A stretch of DNA of 64,000 bases from Bacteriovorax sp037444575 (GCA_037444575.1 JBBIME010000008.1:62001-126000); one strand, 5' to 3'. Positions 1-8,730 are shown, numbered from the stretch's first letter. The notes: generated from the sequence alone by a model not told the origin. Program-made: numbers and translations.

Positions 1-171
1 GTCCCTAGTTATTCATTACTGGGACTTGATCCCGTCTGGAGCTCTAGTTACACGATTCTTTCCATGGAAAAGAGCATTTCTAGTTTTTCAATTTTTGTTT
101 TGATCGGTTTTGCTATTTTTTATCTTCATCGCGCTCAAAGAAAGAATCCAGAGTATATTTATCGGGATTAG
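1..171 (+). CDS. C-terminal fragment of a membrane protein
   Basis: An open frame enters from the left edge and runs 56 codons to a TAG, so the start and most of the protein lie outside the window. The visible part has one hydrophobic segment (about residues 28-43) followed by a basic, hydrophilic tail ending in YIYRD, as expected for the last membrane helix and cytoplasmic tail of an inner-membrane protein. I cannot name the family. The C-terminal layout would fit a polytopic envelope enzyme such as prolipoprotein diacylglyceryl transferase, but no diagnostic motif is visible. Confidence 0.5.
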   Translation, partial: VPSYSLLGLDPVWSSSYTILSMEKSISSFSIFVLIGFAIFYLHRAQRKNPEYIYRD

Positions 172-270
172 TTTTGAGAGCGAATTCTCTTAAAAATTCA
201 TAAAAGATTGTCTATTATTGATAAGATATAAAAATTAATTGTCGCTACAAATATTAGCAGGGAGAGGTCT

Positions 271-966
271 GTGCAGCCAGGAAGTTTAGATATTTTAAAA
301 ATCATTTTACAATCAGGGATTGTTGTAAAAATAGTTTTAGGTTTGCTGATTGGTTGTTCAATTTTTTCTTGGGCAATTATTTTTAAAAAGAGAAAACTAT
401 TTAATGAAGTCGCAGAAAACAATCAAAGATTTTATGAAATCTATAGAACTTCAGATAGTTTAAAGGATGTTCTCTTAAAAAGTGAGATGCTTCCTTTTTC
501 TCCCTATAAAGCACTCTTTACTAACGGCTATGCAGAGCTTTCAAAAATTAAAGAAGCTTATACAGGACAACATAAAAGTGGACTTGCTTTCCACTTTCAA
601 AATTTTGGTCTTGGCATTTTAGAGCGCGGATTAAAAAAAGGAGTTAACGAAGCTAACATTGAACTTGGAGGTCTTCTTTCGACTCTTGCTTCGATTGGTT
701 CAGTTGCTCCATTCATCGGACTTTTTGGAACAGTATGGGGGATTATTAATGCTTTCTCTGGTCTTGCTACCGGAGGAGGATCTATCGATGCTGTTGCTCC
801 AGGTATCGCTGAAGCACTAGTAACAACTGCAGTTGGTCTAGCAGCTGCTATTCCAGCAGTGTGGTTTTATAACCACTTTAATAATCAAAGCGACAAGATG
901 AATTCTGAGATGGAATCTTTTGGGCAAGATTTTTTAAATTCAGTTGAACGCTCAATAGTTGAATAA
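271..966 (+). CDS. tolQ: TolQ/ExbB-family proton channel subunit
   Basis: The product (231 aa) is the MotA/TolQ/ExbB-type inner-membrane subunit that, with TolR, uses the proton gradient to drive the Tol system, which supports outer-membrane constriction and integrity. Three hydrophobic segments are visible (about 12-34, 125-152 and 163-188). The family-typical stretch GSVAPFIGLFGTVWGI opens TM2 and EALVTTAVGLAAAIPAV forms TM3. The start is GTG, preceded by a clear GGGAGAGG ribosome site. It leads a tight cluster with tolR, a TolA/TonB-like gene and tolB. The downstream tolB favours TolQ over ExbB. Confidence 0.9.
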   Translation: MQPGSLDILKIILQSGIVVKIVLGLLIGCSIFSWAIIFKKRKLFNEVAENNQRFYEIYRTSDSLKDVLLKSEMLPFSPYKALFTNGYAELSKIKEAYTGQHKSGLAFHFQNFGLGILERGLKKGVNEANIELGGLLSTLASIGSVAPFIGLFGTVWGIINAFSGLATGGGSIDAVAPGIAEALVTTAVGLAAAIPAVWFYNHFNNQSDKMNSEMESFGQDFLNSVERSIVE

Positions 967-974
967 GGTTAAAT

Positions 975-1391
975 ATGGCATTCAATACAGGAAAAAAGAA
1001 AGGAGCTATCTCAGATATTAACGTTACACCGTTAGTAGATGTTATGCTCGTTTTGCTTATCATCTTTATGGTTACAGCTCCTTTAATGTTAAACGGGATA
1101 AAACTCGATCTTCCAAAAACAAAGGAAGTAAATCCTATCAACTTAAATGCTACACAAGTCATATTGTCATTCAGTAAGAGCGAAGAGTATTTTTTAGGTA
1201 AAGATAAGTTACTTGCCGGCGAAATTATTCCTGAAATTCAAAAACAATTTAAAGCTAATAAAACAGATACACTTTTTCTTCGAGCGGATTTTAATTTGCC
1301 TTATGGAAAAGTAGCGAAACTCATGTCTTTTTTAAAACGTGGGGGAATACATCATATTTCACTTGTGACAGTGACGGAAGATAAGCAATAG
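975..1391 (+). CDS. tolR: TolR/ExbD-family protein
   Basis: This 138-aa single-span protein is the TolR/ExbD partner of the upstream channel. The N-terminal region SDINVTPLVDVMLVLLIIF carries the conserved membrane aspartate (DV at about residue 22) expected to take part in proton transfer. The rest is the small periplasmic ExbD/TolR fold, ending in the typical pattern of a strand plus 'HISLVT'. It begins 8 bp after tolQ and ends 1 bp before the next gene, so the genes are almost certainly one transcript. Confidence 0.9.
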   Translation: MAFNTGKKKGAISDINVTPLVDVMLVLLIIFMVTAPLMLNGIKLDLPKTKEVNPINLNATQVILSFSKSEEYFLGKDKLLAGEIIPEIQKQFKANKTDTLFLRADFNLPYGKVAKLMSFLKRGGIHHISLVTVTEDKQ

Positions 1392-1392
1392 A

Positions 1393-2256
1393 ATGAAAGT
1401 TTACGAAAACCGCACATTCATGGATAAAAAGCTTCCGTTTTATTTACGTAGGTCAACTTATATTCACATTGCCCTTTTCTCTCTCACTTTAATCGGGGGA
1501 AAGGTCATCACTGAGCAACAAGAAAAGCTTCGCGAAAAAAATATGGAACTAGTGCAAGCTTCTGTGCGAGTGGATATGGTGGCCATGCCTAAATACACCT
1601 TGAATGAGTTAAAAAATCTCTCTAGCGGTGTAGAAGAAGCAAAGAAAGAAGAACCTACTCCTACCGTAGAAGCTAAAAAGGAAGAGGTTAAGCCTGAGCC
1701 AGTAAAAGAGGAACCTAAGGAATCTAAAGAAGAGCCTAAGGTCGCAGAGAAAGAACCAACACCTAGCTTTGAAGAAGCAGCAAAACTTAAGCGTCAGGAT
1801 TTTTTAAGTAAGCTTAAACAAATTGGAAACAAAAAAATAAAGAGCGAAGGAAACCAGAAAGCTGAAAAAGGGTTGTATGGAGAAAAGAATACCAACTTAA
1901 AACAACTCGTTCTTGCGGGAAATAAATTAAGTAAAGGTGTTCAAATGTATGGCGATGGAAATTCAGGCGACATGACCGCTTTCCAAGCCTACGCTGCCAG
2001 ACTACCAGATTTGGTTCGCCCTCATTGGAGATTGCCAAGTTTCCTTATGGATAGAAAATTAAAATGTAGAGTGCGTGTGTGGATTTCTTCAAACGGTGAA
2101 GTTGCTCGCGCTGAAGTTTATCAATCAAGTGGAGATAGTGAATACGATCACAGAGCTGTTGAAGCTGTTAAAGCTACATCTCCTTTTCCAAGACTTTCGG
2201 AAGAATTTGCAAAACGAGGCCTTAGCGGCGATATACTTTTAGGATTTCCTCTATGA
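1393..2256 (+). CDS. TolA/TonB-like energy-transducing protein
   Basis: The 287-aa product has one N-terminal membrane segment (about 24-40), a charged linker rich in Glu, Lys and Pro (about 75-135, with repeated EEPK/KEEP-type units) and a C-terminal TonB-type domain (about 195-285) with the motif VRVWISSNGEVARAEVYQSS. In the Tol system this protein bridges TolQR in the inner membrane to TolB/Pal at the outer membrane, so by position it serves as TolA. The C-terminal fold looks more like the generic TonB_C/TolA-C class than E. coli TolA. It overlaps tolB by 4 bp (ATGA), indicating translational coupling. Confidence 0.8.
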   Translation: MKVYENRTFMDKKLPFYLRRSTYIHIALFSLTLIGGKVITEQQEKLREKNMELVQASVRVDMVAMPKYTLNELKNLSSGVEEAKKEEPTPTVEAKKEEVKPEPVKEEPKESKEEPKVAEKEPTPSFEEAAKLKRQDFLSKLKQIGNKKIKSEGNQKAEKGLYGEKNTNLKQLVLAGNKLSKGVQMYGDGNSGDMTAFQAYAARLPDLVRPHWRLPSFLMDRKLKCRVRVWISSNGEVARAEVYQSSGDSEYDHRAVEAVKATSPFPRLSEEFAKRGLSGDILLGFPL

Positions 2257-3590
2257 AAAATTTAATTGTTTTTTTGACTGTTATTTTCTCGATCCATGCT
2301 TTTGCTCAAGATGATAACCTCACGGTTGTTGCCGTTGGTGAAGCAACTCTAGAAAAAGACAAGATGATTATTCAGGATCCTTATGTTCAAGGAGCTGTAA
2401 CTAGCGGCCAAAAAAACGCTGCAATGGATTTAGTAAAACTCTTAAGAAATGATTTTAGTTTTTATCAAAAGAAATTCTTTCTGGTTGAATCAGCACCTAA
2501 TAATACGACATTTAGACCACCGACAAACTATGATTACTGGAACTCTAAAAGTGTGCGCTATTTAGGAACGGTGGAGGCTTCAAAGAGTGGGGAGAATTTG
2601 AAGGTCAATATAGCATTTGAAGATATAAAAAATAGAAAACAGCTTTTTAGTACAACTGCTACGGTTAGTATCGCCAACCTTAGAAAGACAGGACACGAGA
2701 TTGCCAACGACGTTTATAAAAAAATTGTAGGCAAAGACTCTGTCTTTAAATCAAAGATTATTTTTGTCTCTGATAGAAATTCTAGGGGATCAAAAACAGT
2801 AAAAGAAATCTACATGATGGATTTTGATGGAAAGAATGTCACTCAAATTACTAGCCATGGAGGAATTGCTATTTCTCCTTCTATGTCCCAAGACGGACGC
2901 TTCTTAGTGTACTCACTTATTCAAAACACTAGCGGCAAACGCAATAACAATCTTTATATGATGGACATGAAAACTAAAGAGTCTCATGTCATTTCTCAAA
3001 AAGAAGGAGTAAATTCCGGGGCCATTTTTCTTCCTGGTGGAAAGAGTATAGCTCTTACTCTAACTGTTTCAGGAAATGCTGAAATTTATGAGATGGATTT
3101 AGAGACAAAAAATTTAAGAAAGATCACCAATCATTTTGCCTCGGATGTAGATCCTTCTGTTACATATGACGGAAAGCTTATGACCTTCTTATCAGATCGC
3201 CCGGGAAAGGCGATGATCTATACGATGGATCCTAGTGGAGAAGAAAAGAACGTGAAGCGAATCAGCTTTGTGGGCCAGTTCAATGCAACTCCACGCTTTT
3301 CACCGGATGGAAAAGAGATCGTTTTTTCATCTTGGCTCGATAACTCTTTTGACCTCTTTAGAATTGGCTCAGACGGATCGGGGCTTTCTCGCCTGACGAA
3401 GGATTTTGGGTCTAATGAGGATCCAAGCTACTCCAATGATGGGGAGTTTATCGCCTTTACCTCTCAGAGAGTTATCTCTCGAGTGAAGGCCGATCAAAAT
3501 ATCTACATTATGGACAGGGACGGGGGGATTTTGGGGGCCATAACCGGTGGTTTCGGAAACTGTATAAGTCCTAGATGGTATAACTTCTAG
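2253..3590 (+). CDS. tolB: Tol-Pal system beta-propeller protein TolB
   Basis: The product (445 aa) is the periplasmic TolB. It has a signal peptide ending near AFA at residue 18, an N-terminal alpha/beta domain (about 25-160), then repeated WD40-like PD40 blades (about 165-440) with recurring signatures such as ISPSMSQDGRFLVYS, ATPRFSPDGKEIVFSS and EDPSYSNDGEFIAFTS. TolB links TolA to peptidoglycan-associated Pal. No pal gene follows, so Pal must be encoded elsewhere. The length matches the family. It ends the tol cluster, and a new promoter lies 49 bp beyond its stop. Confidence 0.93.
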   Translation: MKNLIVFLTVIFSIHAFAQDDNLTVVAVGEATLEKDKMIIQDPYVQGAVTSGQKNAAMDLVKLLRNDFSFYQKKFFLVESAPNNTTFRPPTNYDYWNSKSVRYLGTVEASKSGENLKVNIAFEDIKNRKQLFSTTATVSIANLRKTGHEIANDVYKKIVGKDSVFKSKIIFVSDRNSRGSKTVKEIYMMDFDGKNVTQITSHGGIAISPSMSQDGRFLVYSLIQNTSGKRNNNLYMMDMKTKESHVISQKEGVNSGAIFLPGGKSIALTLTVSGNAEIYEMDLETKNLRKITNHFASDVDPSVTYDGKLMTFLSDRPGKAMIYTMDPSGEEKNVKRISFVGQFNATPRFSPDGKEIVFSSWLDNSFDLFRIGSDGSGLSRLTKDFGSNEDPSYSNDGEFIAFTSQRVISRVKADQNIYIMDRDGGILGAITGGFGNCISPRWYNF

Positions 3591-3638
3591 AAATCACGTG
3601 AATCGCGTATTTTTTTTAGACAACCGAGCATTTTAGTC

Positions 3639-3667
3639 TTGTAAATTTTTCAGACGCACTGTATTAT
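3639..3667 (+). promoter_or_regulatory. Housekeeping-type promoter upstream of the GAF/AAA+ regulator
   Basis: TTGTAA (3639-3644) and TATTAT (3662-3667) are separated by exactly 17 bp and sit 52 bp before the regulator's ATG. The same hexamers with the same spacing recur at 5278-5306, which supports both as real sigma-70-type promoters in this genome. Confidence 0.65.
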
Positions 3668-3671
3668 TTAC

Positions 3672-3696
3672 TGAGTAACGCAACGCAAATTACTCA
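3672..3696. repeat. Inverted repeat just after the promoter (possible operator)
   Basis: TGAGTAA (3672-3678) and TTACTCA (3690-3696) form a perfect 7-bp inverted repeat with an 11-bp spacer. It lies immediately downstream of the -10 element, overlapping the expected transcription start. It could be an operator, perhaps for the gene's own Fis-type domain, or a weak 5' UTR hairpin. Confidence 0.45.
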
Positions 3697-3719
3697 TTAA
3701 ATTGTCCAGGAGTTATACA

Positions 3720-5252
3720 ATGACAGCATTAGCGACTAACCAAAAAGCAGCACTTGAAACTCTTTCTTCAGTACTATTTTTAAGTCTAGATGAAGCTCAT
3801 TTTTTTAATTCAATCAATAAATTCTTTATGGACCATATGAACTGTCACAAAGTTCAAACTTATAAACTTTTAGATAATGGACAATCTCAACTTATGTCAG
3901 AAAATGGCGAAATCGCCCACCACACACTTATCCTTGAAAAAGGTGTAGGAGCTGCTGGATATATCGCTCGCACTAAAAAAGGTTACTTCTCAAATACAGT
4001 AGAAAGAGACCCTGTCTTTGCAAGAGAAGCTGCTCTTGGTGTAAAAGCTGAATTATGTCTTCCAATCTCAGTTGATGGTGTTGTAATTGGATCAATTCAC
4101 TGTCAAATGAACGATAACTCTCGTGAATTTTCACGCACTGATATGACTTTTGGTGTATCAATCATCAATGACATCAAAGCACCAATTCAAAACATGAAAA
4201 TGTACCTGGCAGCTAAACACTTGAATGAAACTCTTCTTAAGACAATTGAACTTAAAGAAAAAGAACTTCAAGAATCTAGATCAGGTCACAATGTTCAAGA
4301 ATCATTTCGTATCATCGAAAAAGAAATTATCGGTAGATCTCCAGCAATGAAAGAGCTTTTTGCTCTTGTAGATAGAATCAGCGATAAAGAAATTTCAGCT
4401 TTCATCGTAGGTGAAGCAGCAACTGGTAAAGAAATGATCGCTAGAAGAATTCACTGCAGATCTCACAGACGTGATAGAGCATTCGTAGCAATCGACTGTT
4501 CAACTCTTAATGAAAAACAACTTGATGTTGAATTGTTTGGTGATGATTCTCGCATCGGTATGCTTGAAGCAGCTAACTTTGGAACACTTTTCATTAACTC
4601 TGCTGAAGTTATGCCATTAAGTATCCAAAACAAACTTATGCAATATATGACTTCTAAAATGGGAATTAAATCTGGAAGCCAATCATTCTTTAAATCAGAC
4701 GTAAGAGTGATCTCAGCTTCAACAAAAGATCTTATGGATCTAGTTCGTGAAAACAAATTTAGAGAAGATCTATACTTTGCTCTAAGCACTGTAATCTTAA
4801 AAGCTCCAGCTCTTAGAGAAAGAAAAGAAGATATTGAACTTCTTGCAAACTTCTTCTTAAACCTTAATAAGGCAAAAGAAGCGCAAAAATCTTTCTCTCC
4901 ATCAGCAATTAAGGCGCTTAATGAATACAACTGGCCAGGAAACGTAAGAGAACTTCAAAACGTAGTAGAAAGAGCTTTTATCCTTGCTGAAGGAACAATT
5001 ATTGAAAAGCTTCACCTTGACCAAAATATTCAAAACGTTGAAGAGAAGCTAGTAGTTGAAAAAGTGGTTCAAGTAAAAGCGGTAGAATTTGTTCACGTAA
5101 CACTTGAAGAATTAGAGAAAAACCACATCATGAATACACTTGAAAACTTAAGCGGAAACAAGACAAAAACAGCTAAAGTTCTTGGAATCACAGTTAAGAC
5201 TCTATACAACAAACTTCACTCTTACGGGATTGAGTTTGATAAGGAAGCTTAA
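3720..5252 (+). CDS. GAF-AAA+-Fis regulator lacking the sigma-54 contact loop
   Basis: This 510-aa protein has the layout of a bacterial enhancer-binding protein: a GAF sensor domain (about 25-165), an AAA+ domain (about 200-420) and a Fis-type helix-turn-helix (about 460-505, ending TKTAKVLGITVKTLYNKL). Walker A is present (GEAATGKE, residues 231-238), and so is the arginine-finger region FREDLYFALS. However, the GAFTGA loop is deleted: ELFG (271-274) is followed almost directly by RIGMLEAA. The Walker B acidic pair is replaced by Asn-Ser (FINSAE, about 291-296). It is therefore unlikely to activate sigma-54 polymerase and more likely acts as a DNA-binding regulator. The ATG at 3720 is chosen because CCAGGAG precedes it. 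A TTG 18 bp upstream lacks such a site. Confidence 0.88.
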   Translation: MTALATNQKAALETLSSVLFLSLDEAHFFNSINKFFMDHMNCHKVQTYKLLDNGQSQLMSENGEIAHHTLILEKGVGAAGYIARTKKGYFSNTVERDPVFAREAALGVKAELCLPISVDGVVIGSIHCQMNDNSREFSRTDMTFGVSIINDIKAPIQNMKMYLAAKHLNETLLKTIELKEKELQESRSGHNVQESFRIIEKEIIGRSPAMKELFALVDRISDKEISAFIVGEAATGKEMIARRIHCRSHRRDRAFVAIDCSTLNEKQLDVELFGDDSRIGMLEAANFGTLFINSAEVMPLSIQNKLMQYMTSKMGIKSGSQSFFKSDVRVISASTKDLMDLVRENKFREDLYFALSTVILKAPALRERKEDIELLANFFLNLNKAKEAQKSFSPSAIKALNEYNWPGNVRELQNVVERAFILAEGTIIEKLHLDQNIQNVEEKLVVEKVVQVKAVEFVHVTLEELEKNHIMNTLENLSGNKTKTAKVLGITVKTLYNKLHSYGIEFDKEA

Positions 5253-5277
5253 GAGCTTGTTGGTAAGAGTTAAAACC

Positions 5278-5306
5278 TTGTAATAACGAGAGCAAAAAAG
5301 TATTAT
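5278..5306 (+). promoter_or_regulatory. Promoter of the small Lys-rich protein gene
   Basis: TTGTAA (5278-5283), 17 bp, then TATTAT (5301-5306): identical in sequence and spacing to the promoter at 3639. The predicted transcript starts near 5312, after an in-frame ATG at 5309. This supports translation from the ATG at 5327 and gives a very short leader. Confidence 0.65.
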
Positions 5307-5326
5307 AAATGAAATTGGAGGATACC

Positions 5327-5545
5327 ATGTCGATTATAGAAACAGAAACAGTTGTAGAGAGCCCGAAGACTCCGAGAAACTTTAGAACTGCAATTGATAT
5401 TGAAAATTTCTATCGTTTCGTAAATGATAACGATCTAAGAAAAGAAGCTAAAATCATGCTTGAAATTATTCATGCAAAAGTTATGGCCTCAGTAAAAAAG
5501 AAAAAGAAAGATTCAAAAGCAGCAAGCAAAAAGAACCTACATTAA
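5327..5545 (+). CDS. Small basic-tailed protein of unknown function
   Basis: This 72-aa protein is not recognised. It begins with a short acidic stretch, continues with a predicted helical core (NFYRFVNDNDLRKEAKIML) and ends in a very lysine-rich tail (KKKKKDSKAASKK), which could bind nucleic acid or an acidic surface. The start at 5327 is chosen over ATG 5309 because TTGGAGG sits between them at ideal spacing, and the promoter places the RNA start after 5309. It is its own transcription unit, with a strong promoter before it and a clear terminator 13 bp after it, so it is probably well expressed. Confidence 0.7.
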   Translation: MSIIETETVVESPKTPRNFRTAIDIENFYRFVNDNDLRKEAKIMLEIIHAKVMASVKKKKKDSKAASKKNLH

Positions 5546-5557
5546 TTACAATTTATT

Positions 5558-5592
5558 AAAGGCCTACTCATGCGAGTGGACCTTTCTATTTT
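5558..5592 (+). terminator. Intrinsic terminator
   Basis: AAAGG-C-CTACTC and GAGTGG-A-CCTTT form an 11-bp stem with an ATGC loop (5558-5585), followed by CTATTTT. It ends the small gene's transcript just before the HD-domain gene. Confidence 0.75.
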
Positions 5593-5604
5593 AAGAAGTT
5601 GAAC

Positions 5605-7077
5605 ATGGACGTCACAACTCAACCACCAGCACCAGAAAAATCTAAAGAAAAAAGCCACGTTATTTATGATCCAATTTATGGATTCATAAAACTTAATCCG
5701 ATTGAATGGGAAATTATCTCTTCTCCATTTTACCAACGTCTCCGCTGGATCAAACAATTGGGTTTTTCTTGTTACGTTTTCCCAGGAGCGGAGCACTCGC
5801 GTTTTCATCACTCGATCGGTGTTATGTTTAACGCTCATAAAATTTTAGAGTCCTGTGGGCGCGCAGTCAGTGAAAAAGAATTGATGGATCCAGCTTGTTT
5901 AACACGCGAAGCGATCTATCACAAAAGTCTGCGTCTCGCTGCCCTTATGCATGATTTGGGGACTTTTCTTTTTTCTCATACAACTGAAGGTTCCTACATT
6001 GAGTACGGAGAGACAACTCGCTCTAAAGGCGGGAAAGGCCTTCCCGATGATCATGAAAATCTAGGGGCGTTCATCATTAAAAATACCGACTATGAAGGAG
6101 GAATTACTTTCATCCTGAAAAAATACGGAATTTCTCCTCAGAGAATTTCTGATTTGGTCAAAGGTGTTGATGAATCTATTCTTGCCAATCAAATCCTGCA
6201 TTCAGAAGTTGACTGTGATCGCATGGACTATCTTCTAAGAGATGCCCACTATACGGGATTAAAATATGGGTCTTATGATCGCGACTATCTTCTTTATCAC
6301 TTTCAAGTAAAACGAGTTGATAACCATGACATCTTGACCATTCGTCACAATGCTCTTTATTGCGTAGAAGATTTTTTAATGAGTCGCTTTGCTTGGTACT
6401 CACAAGTTATTAGATCACCAAGAGGGGCTAAGTTTGATGCAATTGCTGAAACTCTTTGCTCTTACTTTTTAGAGAAAGGATATATTTATCGCTACAGTGA
6501 ACTTCTGGAGATGATTGAAAAAGATCCGATGAAGTTTTATGGCTTCAACGACACATATTTTATGAGTCTTGTTCACAAGCACTACACCAATGGGGACCTG
6601 GACAAAAATCCTAAAATAAAAGACATGGCAAAAACTATTCTTTTGGCCACGGGTGGAAAAGCGATTCGCTGTGAAGAATTTAAATCGAGACTTCTTTCTC
6701 AAGATGACCCACAGGCCCTGGAAAAATATTCCAAACGCGCCATAGCGAAGGCCCTCGAAATAGAGGAGTTCCTAAAGAAAAAAGGAGGACCCGCAGATTG
6801 GATGATCTACGATATTCCTAAAAAAGCGATTATGTTTGTTAAGTCTCCAAAAAATGTAGCGAAAAATACCTCGAAGGAGCTCGCAAACGTCCTCTTGGAC
6901 CGCGATCCGGTTAAAATCTCAATGGAGAACGGGGAAATCAAGCTCCTGGGCGAAGTCGAAAATTCACTCATTTCAAGACTCTTTAACAGCAATAACTTCA
7001 TTCCAAATGTCTATTGCTCAAGTTCTGCCTATGAACTCCTGCTCTCAGAAGGGGTCATTGAGGGAAGTTTTAGTTAA
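5605..7077 (+). CDS. HD-superfamily phosphohydrolase (dNTPase-like, COG1078 type)
   Basis: The 490-aa product matches the COG1078/YwfO group of HD-domain phosphohydrolases, several of which hydrolyse deoxynucleoside triphosphates. Visible features are the N-terminal HVIYDPIYGFIKL start, the metal-ligand region HSRFHHSIGV, the HD pair in LAALMHDLGTFLFSH, and the distal aspartate region EVDCDRMDYLLRDAHYTG. The C-terminal 150 residues are more divergent. ATG 5605 is preferred to the TTG at 5599, although the ribosome site is weak. The substrate cannot be told from sequence. It stands alone between a terminator and the ftsE promoter region. Confidence 0.85.
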   Translation: MDVTTQPPAPEKSKEKSHVIYDPIYGFIKLNPIEWEIISSPFYQRLRWIKQLGFSCYVFPGAEHSRFHHSIGVMFNAHKILESCGRAVSEKELMDPACLTREAIYHKSLRLAALMHDLGTFLFSHTTEGSYIEYGETTRSKGGKGLPDDHENLGAFIIKNTDYEGGITFILKKYGISPQRISDLVKGVDESILANQILHSEVDCDRMDYLLRDAHYTGLKYGSYDRDYLLYHFQVKRVDNHDILTIRHNALYCVEDFLMSRFAWYSQVIRSPRGAKFDAIAETLCSYFLEKGYIYRYSELLEMIEKDPMKFYGFNDTYFMSLVHKHYTNGDLDKNPKIKDMAKTILLATGGKAIRCEEFKSRLLSQDDPQALEKYSKRAIAKALEIEEFLKKKGGPADWMIYDIPKKAIMFVKSPKNVAKNTSKELANVLLDRDPVKISMENGEIKLLGEVENSLISRLFNSNNFIPNVYCSSSAYELLLSEGVIEGSFS

Positions 7078-7222
7078 GGGATTCTTGAAATACCTGTATA
7101 AAATTCTCGGATACTGATAAAGCCTACCTAAAACCCTAAATTTAAGTTAAAATTTGAATGGGGTGGTACCCAAACCTGGATCAGGATGATCCAAGTGATA
7201 AGACTTTGGAGATATGGTCAGT

Positions 7223-7948
7223 ATGCAAAATCATGGCACTTCATTTAATCAAAAAAATACAAAATCCCAACATGGATCAAATGGTGGTGGACCAATATTT
7301 TATTGTGAAGATGTTTCCGTACAATTTGATGAAATTCGCGCACTCAAAAATGTTCAACTAACAATTGAGCGCGGAGAAATTGTTTTTGTCACTGGTGCTT
7401 CAGGCGCAGGAAAATCAACTCTTTTAAAATTGCTATCAGGGCTTCAAGAACCAACATCTGGTAAAGTGATTCGTCCAAATACTTTTTCATCTAAAAAAAA
7501 TCTTTATATCTCCAACGTATTTCAAGATTTGCGTCTAATGGGCAAATATACCTGTGAAGAAAATTTAATGTTTGCTTACGACTCGGCCATATACAAAGAC
7601 AAAAATGAATTCACTCAAGACATGAATGAGCTTTGCAGAATTCTTGGAATTAAAGATAGATTAAATCTTAAAATTAATCAGGCCAATGGTGGACTTCAAC
7701 AAAAGGTGGCCATCGTTAGATCACTTCTAACTCGTCCGGATATTTTAATTGCAGATGAACCTACGAGTTCTCTAGATACAGATAATACAAGAAGATTATT
7801 TGATGTCTTAAATCTCTACAACGCCAAACGTGGTTTAACAGTTGTGTGGGCCACTCATAATAAGGAACTCATTAAGAGTTTCACAGGCCGAATTATTCAT
7901 TTAGACAATGGACGTTTAGTGTATTCGGGGCATGCATGTTTTATCTAA
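7223..7948 (+). CDS. ftsE: Cell-division ABC transporter ATPase FtsE
   Basis: This ABC ATPase (241 aa) pairs with FtsX to transmit a cytoplasmic ATPase signal to periplasmic cell-wall hydrolase activators at the division site. Walker A (GASGAGKST), a slightly altered signature (NGGLQQKVAIVRSLL in place of LSGGQ) and Walker B with the catalytic Glu (ILIADEPTSSLD) are all visible. An N-terminal Asn/Gln/Gly-rich extension of about 25 residues precedes the ATPase core. The ATG at 7223 is chosen because TTTGGAG lies 11 bp upstream. The in-frame ATG at 7214 is only 2 bp from it. It overlaps ftsX by 13 bp. Confidence 0.88.
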   Translation: MQNHGTSFNQKNTKSQHGSNGGGPIFYCEDVSVQFDEIRALKNVQLTIERGEIVFVTGASGAGKSTLLKLLSGLQEPTSGKVIRPNTFSSKKNLYISNVFQDLRLMGKYTCEENLMFAYDSAIYKDKNEFTQDMNELCRILGIKDRLNLKINQANGGLQQKVAIVRSLLTRPDILIADEPTSSLDTDNTRRLFDVLNLYNAKRGLTVVWATHNKELIKSFTGRIIHLDNGRLVYSGHACFI

Positions 7949-8730
7949 TTCAATTCTTCAAAATACTCTTTAAAGCACCGCTAAGAGGGTTCTTTCTTTG
8001 CCTATTTTCTGTTCTGATGGTTTTTTCGATCGGACAAAAAAGCTTTTTAGAAGAGCAGTTCTTAAAGATGATTCCGGAAAATAAGGCGGGATCATATTTT
8101 TATGCTCTCATTGCTTCGAGTGAATCTTATCAGAACGTCGCTCATCAAATGGCAGTTCTCCCTGGAGTTCACAAAGTTGAAGTTTTATCTGAGGCTCAGA
8201 TAAAAGATGAGGTAAAAGGAATTTTGGGTAACCTTCAGGCCAATCTAAATCCAGCGACTCTTGATCTAAATTATGCTGGATTAAAAATTATCTACGCAAA
8301 AGATTTAAAGCCTCGCGCTCAAGAACTTATTCGTGATTACCTTATCCATCTTGTAGGCGAAGGGAACATCACACTAGGAGCGATAAAAGCAAACGATCAA
8401 ACACTCGATAAACGCAATCAATTTATTGGTGCGATTAAATCTTGGGGATATTCATTTTATCTGATTGTTATTTTCGCATTCTGGATGATCTCACTTTTAT
8501 CAGTCAGAGTAAAAATCGCAGAAGCGTCTTACTTACTTGAAAGCTATCAGAGAAAGCAAAAAGTGGGAGTGAAGATGGCGAGCTTCGGCTTATCACTTAT
8601 CTTTATCCTTTCAGTAGCGTTTACTTTTATTTTAGGAATGCCACAAGTTTTAAACCTTTTAGTGGCCTTAATATTATTTGTTATCGGAATTCTTCTTCAT
8701 AGCAAAAAATATCAATGGGAGAATCGTTAA
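7936..8730 (+). CDS. ftsX: Cell-division permease FtsX
   Basis: This 264-aa protein is the FtsX partner of FtsE. It has the family topology: an N-terminal cytoplasmic stretch, TM1 (about 16-33), a large periplasmic loop (about 35-165) that would contact the EnvC-like protein, then three membrane segments (about 172-192, 213-233, 236-255). It starts inside ftsE (13-bp overlap) and is followed 7 bp later by the EnvC-like gene, so the three are co-translated. Confidence 0.85.
   Translation: MFYLIQFFKILFKAPLRGFFLCLFSVLMVFSIGQKSFLEEQFLKMIPENKAGSYFYALIASSESYQNVAHQMAVLPGVHKVEVLSEAQIKDEVKGILGNLQANLNPATLDLNYAGLKIIYAKDLKPRAQELIRDYLIHLVGEGNITLGAIKANDQTLDKRNQFIGAIKSWGYSFYLIVIFAFWMISLLSVRVKIAEASYLLESYQRKQKVGVKMASFGLSLIFILSVAFTFILGMPQVLNLLVALILFVIGILLHSKKYQWENR

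Noticed and set aside
1625..1780. Repetitive GAAGAACCTAA-like sequence in the TolA-like gene
   Set aside because: It is codon-level low complexity of a Glu/Pro/Lys linker, as usual for TolA/TonB proteins, not a DNA repeat element or CRISPR.
4463..4930. 155-codon frame antisense to the GAF/AAA+ regulator
   Set aside because: It lies wholly within a well-supported gene, has no ribosome site and its product resembles no family.
7178..7192. GGATCA-GGA-TGATCC hairpin upstream of ftsE
   Set aside because: The 6-bp stem has no U-tract, so it is not a terminator. It could be chance, and there is nothing else to support an operator.
7158..7361. Short frame starting before ftsE
   Set aside because: It is out of frame with FtsE, covers the ribosome site and gives no recognisable protein.
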